DNA of 34,624 nucleotides from Apilactobacillus kunkeei (GTDB lineage: Bacteria > Bacillota > Bacilli > Lactobacillales > Lactobacillaceae): assembly GCF_001308195.1 (NCBI RefSeq), contig NZ_JXDF01000008.1:1-34624 (forward strand), read 5' to 3'. Positions 15,301 through 20,500 of this stretch are shown piece after piece (the stretch's first letter is position 1; each line of letters starts with the position of its first letter). The notes beneath the pieces are model-generated. The model was given only the letters and a program-made list of their open reading frames with translations, was not told where the DNA came from and did no database searches. The translations under genes and the position numbers were made by a program.

Positions 15301-17319
15301 AGAGTTGATGACAATGGAAACATCGTGACAACTAAGACCAAGGTCATTAAGGGTAACGATGGTAACTACTACATTGTTCCTGCTGGTTCATCAATCACCA
15401 AGAATAAAGACACTGGAGCATACCAAGTAAACGGTACTAAGATGTCAACCAACGCTGATGGTACTCTAAACATCGATAATGCATTCTACGATGATAAGAA
15501 TGACAATACTAAGTCAGTCATTGGACCATTGGTTGCTAAGGTTGATCCAAATACCGGTGACTTAACAGTTGCTAAGACCTCAGTTGTAACTGACCCAACC
15601 ATTCCACACCGTGCTTACCAAGCCGATGCTGGTGAACCAATTACAATTGAAGTTGATGAGAACAACAATGTTTCATACCATGTTGCCGCAACCCCAATTC
15701 AACAAGATGAACCACAACCAGCTCGTCCTGGTGAAAATGCAAAACCTGTTGATGATGCGGTAACTATTCACACTAATAACGATGGCTCAAAGACAATTGA
15801 ATCCAACGTCCCTGGTTACGCTGGAACTACTATTCCAGAAGGTCAACCAGTACCAAGTGATCCAGTATTAACACCTGTTAATGATGAAATTAAAGATGTT
15901 CACTTCAACCACGGTGGCAATGATACTCAATCAATTGGTAACATCCCAGTTAAGGGTGACGGTAATGGAGCAATTATTGTAACTAAGCCAACTCGTTCAA
16001 GTGATAACAAGTACTTGGTACCTGCTGGGTCAACAGTTACCAAGAGTCAAGATGGAAGCTACCATGTTGAATCATTCCCAATCAACGCTGACGGCACAAT
16101 TACAATTGACAATGCGCACCTCGATGCCAGTGATAAAACCTATGCAATTGGAAAAGTGATCGCCAAGCTTGATGGCAATGGCAACTTGATTGTTCAACAC
16201 AAATCAGTTGTTAATAATGGTCATGGTTACAACTACACTGCTAATGAAAATACAATCATTAAGGTAGTTGTTAATAGCGATGGTACAACAACCATGCATG
16301 TAGTTGCGGTTAAGAGTCGTGCAGGTGAATCCCCTGAATCTGCCGGTAGAAAACGTGCTGCTAAGCTATTACCTGTTGAAAACTTGAAGCACAAGGATGC
16401 CGATTATGTATCTAGATACATGAAAGCATACAAGGCCGAATTGAAGAGAAAGGCTCCTTCATATGTATACAGTGTGAAGGGACTATACCTACACAGTTCA
16501 GCTCACTTCACAATCAAGAATCGTGTGAAGGGTTATGCTAAGAAACCAAGAAGATTAGCACATGTCTTCAAGGTTAGAGGCGTTGTTCTAGATCATAACA
16601 AGTACCCACGTCTAAAGGTTAATGGTGGATACATCTACTTCAACAAGAACATTAGGGATGCATACTACCGTACTAACCATCCATTATTCCGTGTCATCAG
16701 AAAGACTGGAGTATTGGTTCACACAGACAAGAAGTTCCATTACGGCAAGAGACGTGTAATTAGACTTCGTCGTGGTGCATTAATCCACGTTAAGAAGGTT
16801 GTTAAGTACTACAGCATTACTCGTCTATACATTGGTAATGGCCAATATGTAACTTCTAACAAGACTTATGTTGCGCTTGCTAAGAAGAAGAGAGCACCAC
16901 TTTACGTTTACTGGACAAACAAACGTGGAGTTTACGTAAATACTCACTTCACTCGCAAGAATGCCGTTAAGTACTTCTCTAAGAGACCAAGAAATAAAGC
17001 TAACGCATACAAGGTATTGAGAATAGTCAAGACTAAGAACGGTACTAAGTACCGCATTAAGAAGGGCTACATCAATGCTAAGGGCACAATTCCAGCATAT
17101 TACGTTCGTCGTACTAAGCTAATTCGTGTCATCAGAAATAGAGGCATCTTAGTTCACAATGCTAAGAAGTTCACTAAGCGTAATGCGGTTAAGCATTTCA
17201 GAAAGAACGCATTGATCCGAGTACAAAGCGTAGCAAGATTCTACGGAATTACCAGATTCTACATTGGACATGGTGAATACATCACGGCTAATAAGACCTG
17301 GGTTAACAGAATTAAATAG
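376..17319 (+). CDS. Giant secreted adhesin-like surface protein, 5647 residues
   Basis: A very large (roughly 0.6 MDa, estimated) exported protein, probably an adhesin or cell-surface stalk. The start is TTG at 376, set by AAAGGGG at 359-365; the ATG at 366 is out of frame and stops after seven codons. Residues 1-51 form a long signal peptide: basic N-region, KVKKQWVVVS core like a degenerate KxYKxGKxW signal, and probable cleavage after ASA at 51. An Asn/Gln/Ser-rich linker runs to about 130, followed by segments with repeated AYxGV motifs to about 320. Residues 320-830 look like a beta-helical, pectate-lyase-like adhesive domain. From about 1390 the protein is a chain of beta-rich modules marked by a Pro-Gly-Phe/Tyr motif (15 copies). 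The body is Asp-rich and acidic. The last about 290 residues are very basic and resemble DUF5776-type repeats. I saw no Cys and no LPXTG signal, so wall attachment is probably non-covalent. Function in adhesion is inferred, not shown. Confidence 0.9.
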   Translation: MQYNKNEIQKTNDKKILRKVKKQWVVVSLSSFALLGATSLALMSHDVKASANDNPDTHVSSVKQNKSSNDQQNQINQNDVNNDNVQSTNNNSTQNQSQNDISNNSNDDQQLSNRLGSSDQSNNQNQTTDIVNNQSADTAANYQKHLQGNTQDANDNNAQYTQAINQGVNDAYSNRNANNDDITDNNSKELYSAAYQGVNADQSKSISDNMASSSIDDIKKAAANTSSMLYIAYKYGVDFKRIADAAFNDATTSGSDDYTQGSNRPSSDSGLQAMYDNAYMGVRNALNQQFDSNNKFNTSGYDANPDDKNVPHNNTNTSSFQYKATFNKMVNDFNNGIVYANNNAQFNSAMVASGTTNIQKIVLTNNINSSGTVTNLGNLTIDGQNKFSLSGAYTFNKSDNGSVVKIQNVTSLGSPYVVNGNGFVEYDNVRYNSTFDNLFNPSNGNGNYVLGANVYTSDATNNNGMITYNETYKNLNTQGGKFVVGANGQYAFNSLITNYIVFQEGSTVNLNPVEIDNHVYQKSWGKTVQTDNLDSTIMPSYGIIANNNVNVHTGATVNITLSNNTNGIRVGNINDPSDTGSGDSGNVVIKGTINLVVPDGVTPTALDPKLVNSSKNTSSVASGWNNKRTDAVVWLGHGMQILSGGTFKVDAKIPTTANGGLYNAFIYGPYSTMKDGGRRNQSTSKIIVQQNGTLDINMNTGSKDHPLRVAFLPIVAFNPRKFNLTLNVTPGTPLTGAAGPKLSLSSIDVFGAILDNGNIDSIRTSSGYQLNPYIYHYRRNGTALDENDSSFNSSEIFQDINGVTNGYKPAGSESSKKRFSFSYPYTWSTIPSTGVTDNGVSFDTAFDYLQYFVQLYEDILANKQDYNDQVQNGNIVTNDTSRSGAYNPDKAKNGDNPTQSEINTAISNVWKNDVSRVNNQTGILNDTTWASSLNSQRAYLNGQTFQDIAGMSKKDFINKLKNINDPQLPGIIINIANALGKTVASMSNNPKVISKFNEAFNGNNPKVISGQNARNDTSIDFSGSPSIEFDHNIEVYQDNNGHYHAKFDATLNNPGNDAKEHQVEVHYVTGSFDAKSNNGDVYRNMYKANNNSEALAQTITLDSSNSTKQSDGSIKFNGDIDLGTKPVDTVGIRLNTFMGTNLANWQGPAYQPIASVTSSIRPGNNSYQINVEGFNSVWTRLDDGQELKLKGNYGPDNDMHSIAAMPTAQGFLNNISGILSHLNDSDQSQSQYYTNKTSSNPLASPEYREYLINNQNITPFDDSSYSGSDSNNKDTSYATVRVIASNGAKTRLVGITKLPISTILGNGTLDTSNYEAKTAFTKLSSDVSNNNKGYALDLSKTPMKQYDKSTYDIYVPDVQFMQDGTLLPIDTPSGSRIPFKGIAKVDKNTGNVISVTPQLPGFAVVQNNTGLNPDSYGMYTVQPAVGTATVYLDDANGNPTGLTASVQVKGNSDGSVNAVKPVTISSGKNDGLQYVIDNKTRIGIVTDANGNPTYHVQLTATSDKKYVNVVTPSGSPVDQGGYRRLDADGSLHTVTYLPGFDSSSSTQTTGSGSNQKDIVSPSATPVTVKVPVYQPNSTTPLTVKGQPVYVEVSAQGQNDGTSKITDVKGRQVFKTDSGNYKVSVGDNVKAYTDNSGNVITYVEGQVYNDVITKTPAVLADGTSVDGGATVTNSDGTLTIKPGMPGFDGTNPGQMKGNSAVVAPSSNPVKVTVPVISSVDGSHVGDVDVDVQGRTDGHSYVTNVDSQNSFTDSNGNTYTVNTGSVLTPQYNGGKVTPTIVVTPETPADIDLGAVTDKGNPIASGATIHTENGVKKSISKMPGFDGSAPANIDANNHAVLTPSKSPVQTTINVYDAQSGKNIGTMTVHVQGNSDGNSYITSVDTPSNATLTDGHNGYNVTTGTAISVDPNDSSKVSVSVNSTYVGTEQVNAVTDSGNTIKGGATISANASGGKQATANIPGFATATNAQFDNNGNAVLVPATAPVQTNVDIVDSATGQKVGTATVMVQGNEDGNSYITSVVSGGFVGTKDSDGKHYSYTVTPGTALELNKDSQGNYTPIVNVTKQAFNYQTGDKVPIQREDGTTLPFPGTIGYDNNGHMIVTPDLPGYSTTQNDKDDSFNVTTNQTPQAINIHIYNALTGKDTNKFVNVLITGHSNAIKSDTKPVYIDITSLSDQQAEGVTADNRDTSKPVAHITDNDGNNYTISNVLTVNKNVLVHVAANGSDSNYYYLSLLPDGTPADQQIVDVVTANGSSVGKGTYNANTGNGAPFVTPDNPGFTSSNAKKYNGQDKYIVSPTTAQTNISVTDGNGNVIAQNVSITVSGDNNGNTTITKVPNNGTITGSDGNTYQISTGQTIQPNQPNTVGNGYNTTGQLVGMANVPVTSDGQKTNSTISNLPVITDADGNQVVTKNTASADGSYIIPAGTVVTKDANNKPSVDGFAYNPTDQTVTISNVHFMHRKEDTGLTSDIKGVLGPDGTITVQKDTTLVGNDNNAYTAKAKEIIKKVVNDQGEIEYHVETVIHKIKQDVPATAGANGPIVPGGATVNYDPNTGVKTVTSNVPGFGLDNGQKTETVPANTDTTQFKLTPIKETIDGVHNDQNGTDTGSTTDQLPIQGHDDGTVTVVSNTTSKDGKYVVPAGAKVTKNADGTYHAESLSRNPDGTVTINNASYDGANGTSVVKPVVAHLNDDGSLTVNSDTAVDDGKGNVYVAKKGTSITPVVNPDGSTTYHIASQVQQQDQVVPAKAGKNGQTVQGGATIHTNPDGTKTITSNVPGFTGAENVSMDTDTSLPVLTPGVTTLPTTHADDDKSNDTGKTISNMSVQGHDDGSITVVKNTNTDDGANVAMANSPVTKNSDGSYHVQTLPLDKNGNVKISEATITDQNRNKINSQDITAHLNDDGSLTLNQQGGGIHTITQDGYAYQANNGTPVVKTGNGYRVKSEDDTARITNATLIDEKGNKVDGTASINVDKSTGKILPSSDLSNVSNLGGNNEGYHIAKPDTQTVDWSDGKGGVNTTASVNVVENFPYDFVSDVKLQNSYTGQIINYHIDKQDKDNFILKVTHSDGLPVNYGTKDAAKAVKQLPDGYLYDSNKSITVNKNADGSYEYVIPVVPTQAQLPTAVIDGKDNQEKAVTKLPVTTASDGSITTSEDHVAKGMNDDPNYYFVPKGSTVRHEADGTYHADGYTIPANPDGTFNITNGQYDKDENTSYPGKITANVDPDTGKITIAKASVTKAPDGTIYQVDAGAAVTPKYENGDVQYHVPAHPVPASQNIPAKTGTNGQRIDNAATVIINPDNGTKTIQSNIPGFAGQTNVPVDQDTGNVVLTPTNDVAKGVHFNADGKDTGSTGDVPVKGNQNGDIVVTKNTKSSDGKYMVPAGSTITKGTDGNYHAESFPVNPDGTINIPNGSYDASDNTSQQGKLIAKVDDNGNMTVAKATVARDDKGNVYIAHTNAPITKEVGPDGTVSYHVNAEKVAQDQPVPAKAGQNGTMADGAAKIHVNDDGSKTVISNVPGFKGYDIPEGQPVSNPVVLTPSAGTINGVHMDDINGNDTGSTTDNVPVIGQDDGSIKTTKSITTPDGKIILANTTLTKDKDGNWHAQSYPYDAGNRQVTLSQLPIKDDRGNVIDHQDVVANVDLASGTLSVANPQGVHATTSTDAYQADAGTPIVSDNNHLYVNTKNDTAVIHNATLIDVLNNANVGSGEVRVDKTTGNVLTANLPTTGGNQNAGFHVYDPTGQIVQWSDASGNVDDNAIVRVTDNAPYHENNHVKFLNVYNNQVFTDNTNNPSVKVNDDDLLPIFAGSSNAAQAVTGIPSGYSYAKGKQITVQQTNNDDDSDKDKRTYIVPVVPAQGEITNASVLDQKGDVKVDHSQTLPVQTNDDGSINTTKDVISKGKDGNYYVITKNTSVVPNSSGDGSYTAQGSKLVANPDGTVDIDKAHLDDKTDPSKSVIGKVSANVDPSNGTMTVNKTTVVTDPNDPTKAYQVNPGDPITITKDDNGEPEYHIPATIIEQDKKVPAQTGQNGTVQDNAATIHVNNDGSKTIISNVPGFTGDTIPNGEPLPTNPVLKPTTGIIDNVHILANDGKDTGSTIDKLPIQGQSDGTIKVTQPVTTPNGRIILPGSEVTKDSNGNWTVPSYPYDAGTRQVTLPNVAVKDEQGNVIGVRDVHANIDLNKGTMTLADENGVHIVKGKQAYQANAGTTINNNNGAFSLTAKDDTAVINNATFIDNNDGAPKGNGQVIIDKTTGHVLDANLPSGGYENNGFHVYNPESQVVDWMDNNGNVDPNAKVVIADNSPYSARNNVQFIDIYTNKPVSADTTKYFIYASDKDNTPIYAGGADAYKAVPSIPDGYKYATGRQIQMVTDPTDKTKTLYQVPIYPSKGQIDNASVYDQAGSVQVDHGQTLPVTTDDNGNITTNDNVIARGKDGNYYIIPSGSNVNMNPSDQSYEAVGSKLNSPSDGIVNIPNAHYDDKDDKTMSAVGPVTAKVDPEKGTMTVAKTAVVNDPTNPGRAYQVNEGDPITIKSDGKGGVEYHMDATPIDQDKSIDAQLGDNGKTQPNGAKVHYNSDGTKDIVSNVPGYTGQTGLPNDADTSHAKLTPVNDVAHDVSFDTDKKATGSTGDVPVKGDNDGNIAVTQNTKSTDGKYMIPKGTNITKGDDGKYHGDSLPVNEDGTVTINNANVNDSKGDTKAHKDLVANVDDQGNITTAKDEIAKGDDGNDYIIPAGSPVTKNPATGQYQVAGNPLPIKDGKVTIDNAHYDDKLEPGKGVINSIVANVDENTGKLTVSQDTVVPDPSDPSRVYKATAGDPITIKPDGNGGVEYHVDATPIVQDEKVPAQPGKNGKAQPDGATIHYNGDGTKDVISNIPGYAGQTNVPFSQDTTKPVLTPTQGTASDVHFDNGGKDTGSKADLPVKGDDDGNIIVTKTTKSTDGKYVIPAGTTITKNDDGTYHGDSLPIDANGDVDIANANIVDDSGHQQAQADFKARVDDNGNIVTTKTKVIKGNDGNYYIVPAGSSITKNKDTGAYQVNGTKMSTNADGTLNIDNAFYDDKNDNTKSVIGPLVAKVDPNTGDLTVAKTSVVTDPTIPHRAYQADAGEPITIEVDENNNVSYHVAATPIQQDEPQPARPGENAKPVDDAVTIHTNNDGSKTIESNVPGYAGTTIPEGQPVPSDPVLTPVNDEIKDVHFNHGGNDTQSIGNIPVKGDGNGAIIVTKPTRSSDNKYLVPAGSTVTKSQDGSYHVESFPINADGTITIDNAHLDASDKTYAIGKVIAKLDGNGNLIVQHKSVVNNGHGYNYTANENTIIKVVVNSDGTTTMHVVAVKSRAGESPESAGRKRAAKLLPVENLKHKDADYVSRYMKAYKAELKRKAPSYVYSVKGLYLHSSAHFTIKNRVKGYAKKPRRLAHVFKVRGVVLDHNKYPRLKVNGGYIYFNKNIRDAYYRTNHPLFRVIRKTGVLVHTDKKFHYGKRRVIRLRRGALIHVKKVVKYYSITRLYIGNGQYVTSNKTYVALAKKKRAPLYVYWTNKRGVYVNTHFTRKNAVKYFSKRPRNKANAYKVLRIVKTKNGTKYRIKKGYINAKGTIPAYYVRRTKLIRVIRNRGILVHNAKKFTKRNAVKHFRKNALIRVQSVARFYGITRFYIGHGEYITANKTWVNRIK
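1342..2860 (+). other. Pectate-lyase-like adhesive (beta-helix) domain within giant protein 1
   Basis: Residues about 320-830 show short recurring strands rich in Asn, Gly, Val and Thr, with phrases such as NLTIDGQNKF, NVNVHTGATVNI, GNVVIKGTINLVV and ILSGGTFKVD that suggest stacked parallel beta-helix rungs. This matches the style of the pectate-lyase-like adhesive domains annotated in many lactobacillus surface proteins. I saw no catalytic signature, so binding rather than polysaccharide cleavage is the likely role. The assignment rests on pattern recognition only. Confidence 0.5.
4540..7200 (+). repeat. Repeat family 1 of giant protein 1: 136-146-residue modules
   Basis: The PGF/PGY marker (first base of its Pro codon) occurs at 4573, 4987, 5425, 5833, 6247, 6685 and 7192, i.e. 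at intervals of 414, 438, 408, 414, 438 and 507 nt. Typical unit elements are a VTDxGNxIxxGATI start, the PGF turn, an NxxVLxPxxxPVQTxxxV strand, and VQGNxDGNSYITSV. The units are clearly homologous as protein but diverged in DNA, consistent with old tandem duplication. An Ig-like or similar beta fold is likely but unproven. Confidence 0.75.
7900..16300 (+). repeat. Repeat family 2 of giant protein 1: nested modules with discrete spacings
   Basis: Pro codons of the S-N-V/I-P-G-F/Y marker lie at 8047, 8683, 10276, 10894, 12496, 14080, 14944 and 15811. The intervals are 636, 1593, 618, 1602, 1584, 864 and 867 nt, so three size classes recur (about 206-212, 288-289 and 528-534 residues). Shared elements after each marker are DTGSTxDxPVKG, a DGKYxVPAGSTxTK strand, DGxYHxxS and ANVDxxxGxMTV. 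The long class contains an extra block with NATLID, GFHVYxP, a tryptophan-containing QxVxWxD strand and NxPY elements. The last three units are the most alike. Confidence 0.8.
16459..17316 (+). repeat. Basic C-terminal A-B-A-B repeats of giant protein 1
   Basis: Four units of roughly 65-70 residues alternate. Type A (about 16459-16665 and 16900-17105) begins YVY and contains KKPRR or KRPRN. Type B (about 16684-16880 and 17116-17316) contains RVIRxxGxLVH, a KxxxxYxITRxYIGxGxYxTxNKTxV ending, and many Lys/Arg. The pattern resembles the DUF5776 repeats common in lactobacillus surface proteins. The strong positive charge suggests electrostatic binding to anionic wall polymers such as teichoic acids (inference). 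Confidence 0.7.
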
Positions 17320-17324
17320 AATCT

Positions 17325-17368
17325 AAAAATACCCGTTAGGATTTTTCCTAACGGGTATTTTTTATACT
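17325..17368 (+). terminator. Intrinsic terminator after giant gene 1
   Basis: A near-perfect 17-bp stem (17325-17341 with 17346-17362; core ACCCGTTAGGA/TCCTAACGGGT) with a TTTT loop, followed by T-rich sequence. It begins 6 nt after the TAG stop. The two giant genes are therefore probably separate transcription units. Confidence 0.93.
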
Positions 17369-17440
17369 TTTGTCTAAATTTGGACCATCACTCCAGAAAA
17401 ATAAGAAAAAATCTCATCGAAATATTAAGGAATTATTTAC

Positions 17441-17568
17441 TTTTTTAAGATTTTATAAAATCGATGTTTTAAGCGAGAAATCGCGGTATTAATAGGATAT
17501 TATATTCGTTGTATAAAAACGATTTTATAGGTTTATCACTGAAAATTTAAAGAGGAGGTGCCTTTTCA
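17441..17568 (+). promoter_or_regulatory. Leader region of giant gene 2 with palindrome and GNRA hairpin
   Basis: The region holds TTTTTTAAGATT (17441-17452), a perfect 14-nt palindrome GATTTTATAAAATC (17449-17462), and a small GCGA-GAAA-TCGC hairpin with a GNRA-type loop (17473-17484). Possible -10 boxes (TATTAT 17498-17503 or TATATT 17501-17506) lack a good -35, so I do not fix a promoter. A strong ribosome binding site AGAGGAGGTG lies at 17551-17560, 8 nt before the TTG start. Confidence 0.45.
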
Positions 17569-20500
17569 TTGAAATACAATAAGAGAAAAATAAGAAAGCT
17601 AAACGACAAGAAAATGTTGAAAAAAGTAAAGAAAAACTGGGTTGTAGTATCCGTTTCTTCTTTTGCGCTTTTTGGTGCGGCTAGTTTTACTTTGATGACA
17701 ACTCAAGTTAGTGCAAATGCTGATGAAACGACAAAAGGTCAAGCAGCCGCAGTTGTGGATCAAAGTACTTATTCAAGCAATCAATCAAAGAGCCCAGTAG
17801 TAACAAGTAACACCAGTTCAACATCGTCTTCACAAAGCAGTTCAAGTAGCGTTCAAGCTAGTAGTTCGGCTTCAAGTGTAAACACATCGGTAAGTAGTGT
17901 TAGTAGTTCAAATGTGCAATCAAATTTAGACACTAGTACCAATAATAGTCAAAGTAGCGATTCTAATAATTCACTAACAGGGGTTAGTTTGTCCGAAGCT
18001 CAAGCCATCATTGACCAAATGGCTTCATCTGCGCAAAGTAACATTGATAACAATGTTGCTAATTATAAGCAAGCTTTGGCTGAAGGATTGAGTTACAGAG
18101 ATAATTCTTCATATCAATCTAAGACAATATACCTACTGGATGTTACTAATAACAATAACTGGCTTGGGGCGGCTGGTATTCCAACAGGTATTTTATATAA
18201 TCCAACAACCAAGATTTATAAACTTTCATCTACCGTTCAACAAGTATTGAATCAAAATAATTACGTAATTTCACCAGGAGCTATTCCTGTAGCTAGTCCT
18301 TCTGGACTTTCTTATAGTATTTCTGTGGAACCGTCAGGAACTCATCCATATTTCCAAGCTTTAGCTGATTTCGTAGATCAAAATGGAAATACAATTTATG
18401 ATTCTGATGGAGTTCCAGCTCAAGGGATGGTCCTAATTAATAATGGGGTTAATACGATTAGTTCCGTCGTATCATATGGTTCTTTGGATACAAGTAAATA
18501 CTTGCTAAACAAAGCAATTGGTCAAACAACTTCCCTTGATAGCCAAGGAAATTACCAAGTGACTTTACCTTCTGCCTCAAAACCAAAGCCATTGAACTTC
18601 TATAACACTAGTGGTCAATTGGTAGGTACAGGGACAGTTAACATCAATACTGACGGAAGCATCACCAACACATACACATTGGGTAACTTGCAAACTCAAT
18701 ACTACTATGTGCCAAATGCTTCAACCCCAAACATTACTGCAGATGCTAAAAACAGTGGTCAATACGCTGTCACTGTTAACCAACAAACTGCAACATTGAA
18801 CTTCGTAACTCCAAACAATCAAATCCTAACAGACAGCAACAATAACCAATTGACTGGTTCTGTTTATCTAAACTCCGATGGATCAACCACCATCAACGAT
18901 ACTACCAGTATTAATGGTAGTGGATACCACGTAGCACCAAATGCTAAAGCCGTATCTAACGGAAATGGAACCTACTCACTTGCTGTCCTAAAGAACGCTA
19001 GAACATCAACAGTAACATTCACTAGTAAGGGTGTACCGGTAGTCGATAACAGTGGAAACACTGCGGTAGGTCAAGTTAACGTTAACGGAAACAACGTTCC
19101 ACAATTAGTTGACTATGGAAACCTAGCAAACAGTAACTACCACATCAGTCCTAACGGTCAATTGATTAAGGACGCAAACGATGACAACTTTACTATGGAA
19201 GTTGTTTTAAACAAACTAAGCAACTTCTCAAGTGCAACTTTTGTTGATGGCAATGGTGGTACCCATGGTCAAGGAACAATTACATTTGATGCTAATAACA
19301 ATCCTAAATTAATCGATAACGGTAGTTTAGATATCAACAACTACTACGTCGTCAATGGACAAGTTACTAACGTTAATGGACAATACCAAGTATTGGTAAA
19401 TCCTGACGTAGTGAATAATCAAGCGTCATTAACATTCGTTGATGCGAATGGAAACGCTCATGGGACAGGGCTAGTTGCGTTTGATGCCAACAATAACCCA
19501 AAAATTGCCAGTGTTGGAACTTTTGACAGTAATAACTACTACATGGTTAACGGTCAAGTGGTTACAGTAAATGGTCAATACCAAGTAGTCGTTAACCCAT
19601 ACTCAATCAGCAGTACTTTACCGGTATACTTTGTTGATAGCAATGGTGGAAACCATGGTCAAGGATCCATCGTTTTAAATGCAAATAACACACCTAGATT
19701 AGTTGATAACGGAACTTTTGATAGTAATAACTACTACATGACAACCGGTCAAATTATCAACAATAATGGGCAATACCAAATCAACGTTACTCCAACAGTA
19801 AACGTTGTTTACTACCCAATCCAATTCATGGACTCAAGTGGTAGATATGTAAGTGGACAAGGACAAGTTGCAGTGTACAACGGTAATACTAATAATCCTG
19901 TCGTAACTTCAGTTACATCTTTGGATAATAACTATTACCTAAACAATCAAAACTCTACAGGTCATGTAATACCACACTTGTGGAACGGAACAGCATATAT
20001 CTATGTTCTTCCAAAACCACAAGTGGCCGATTCATTGGCTGCTGCAAGCAGTTCTTCTGCAGCTGCTTACATTCAAAGCTCACAGGCTGCACTTAGCCAA
20101 TCAATCACAAACGCAATTAATTCAGCTTCTAGCCAAGCAAATTCAATTGCTAACAGTATTGCAGCATCCAATTCTGCAATCGCTAGTGCAAACTACCAAA
20201 ACTCACTAACAACAATTCAAAACCAATCATTACAAGCTGCTCAACAAGCAGCTCAAGCATCACAACAAGCTTCAAGTTATGCTCAATCATTGATTGCTTC
20301 TGCTAACAGTGCATTACAAAGTTTGAGTAGTTCAGCTTCAATTGATAAGGCTAACGCAATTAGTCAAACATTGACTTCAGTGCAATCATCAGCCCAATCA
20401 GTCCAAGCTTCATTGAACACACAAAACGCCCAACAATTGGCACAACTACAAACTCAATACAACAACAGTTTGGCTGCCGCATCCAACCAAGCAGTCATCG

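Noticed and set aside
4540-16300. CRISPR array or insertion sequence as the source of the repeat signal
   Set aside because: All repeats are in-frame, diverged protein modules within one uninterrupted reading frame; no transposase gene, terminal inverted repeats or short direct-repeat/spacer pattern was seen.
376-17319. Giant protein 1 as an active pectate lyase
   Set aside because: Only the beta-helix style is visible; no catalytic motif was seen and the context is that of an adhesin.
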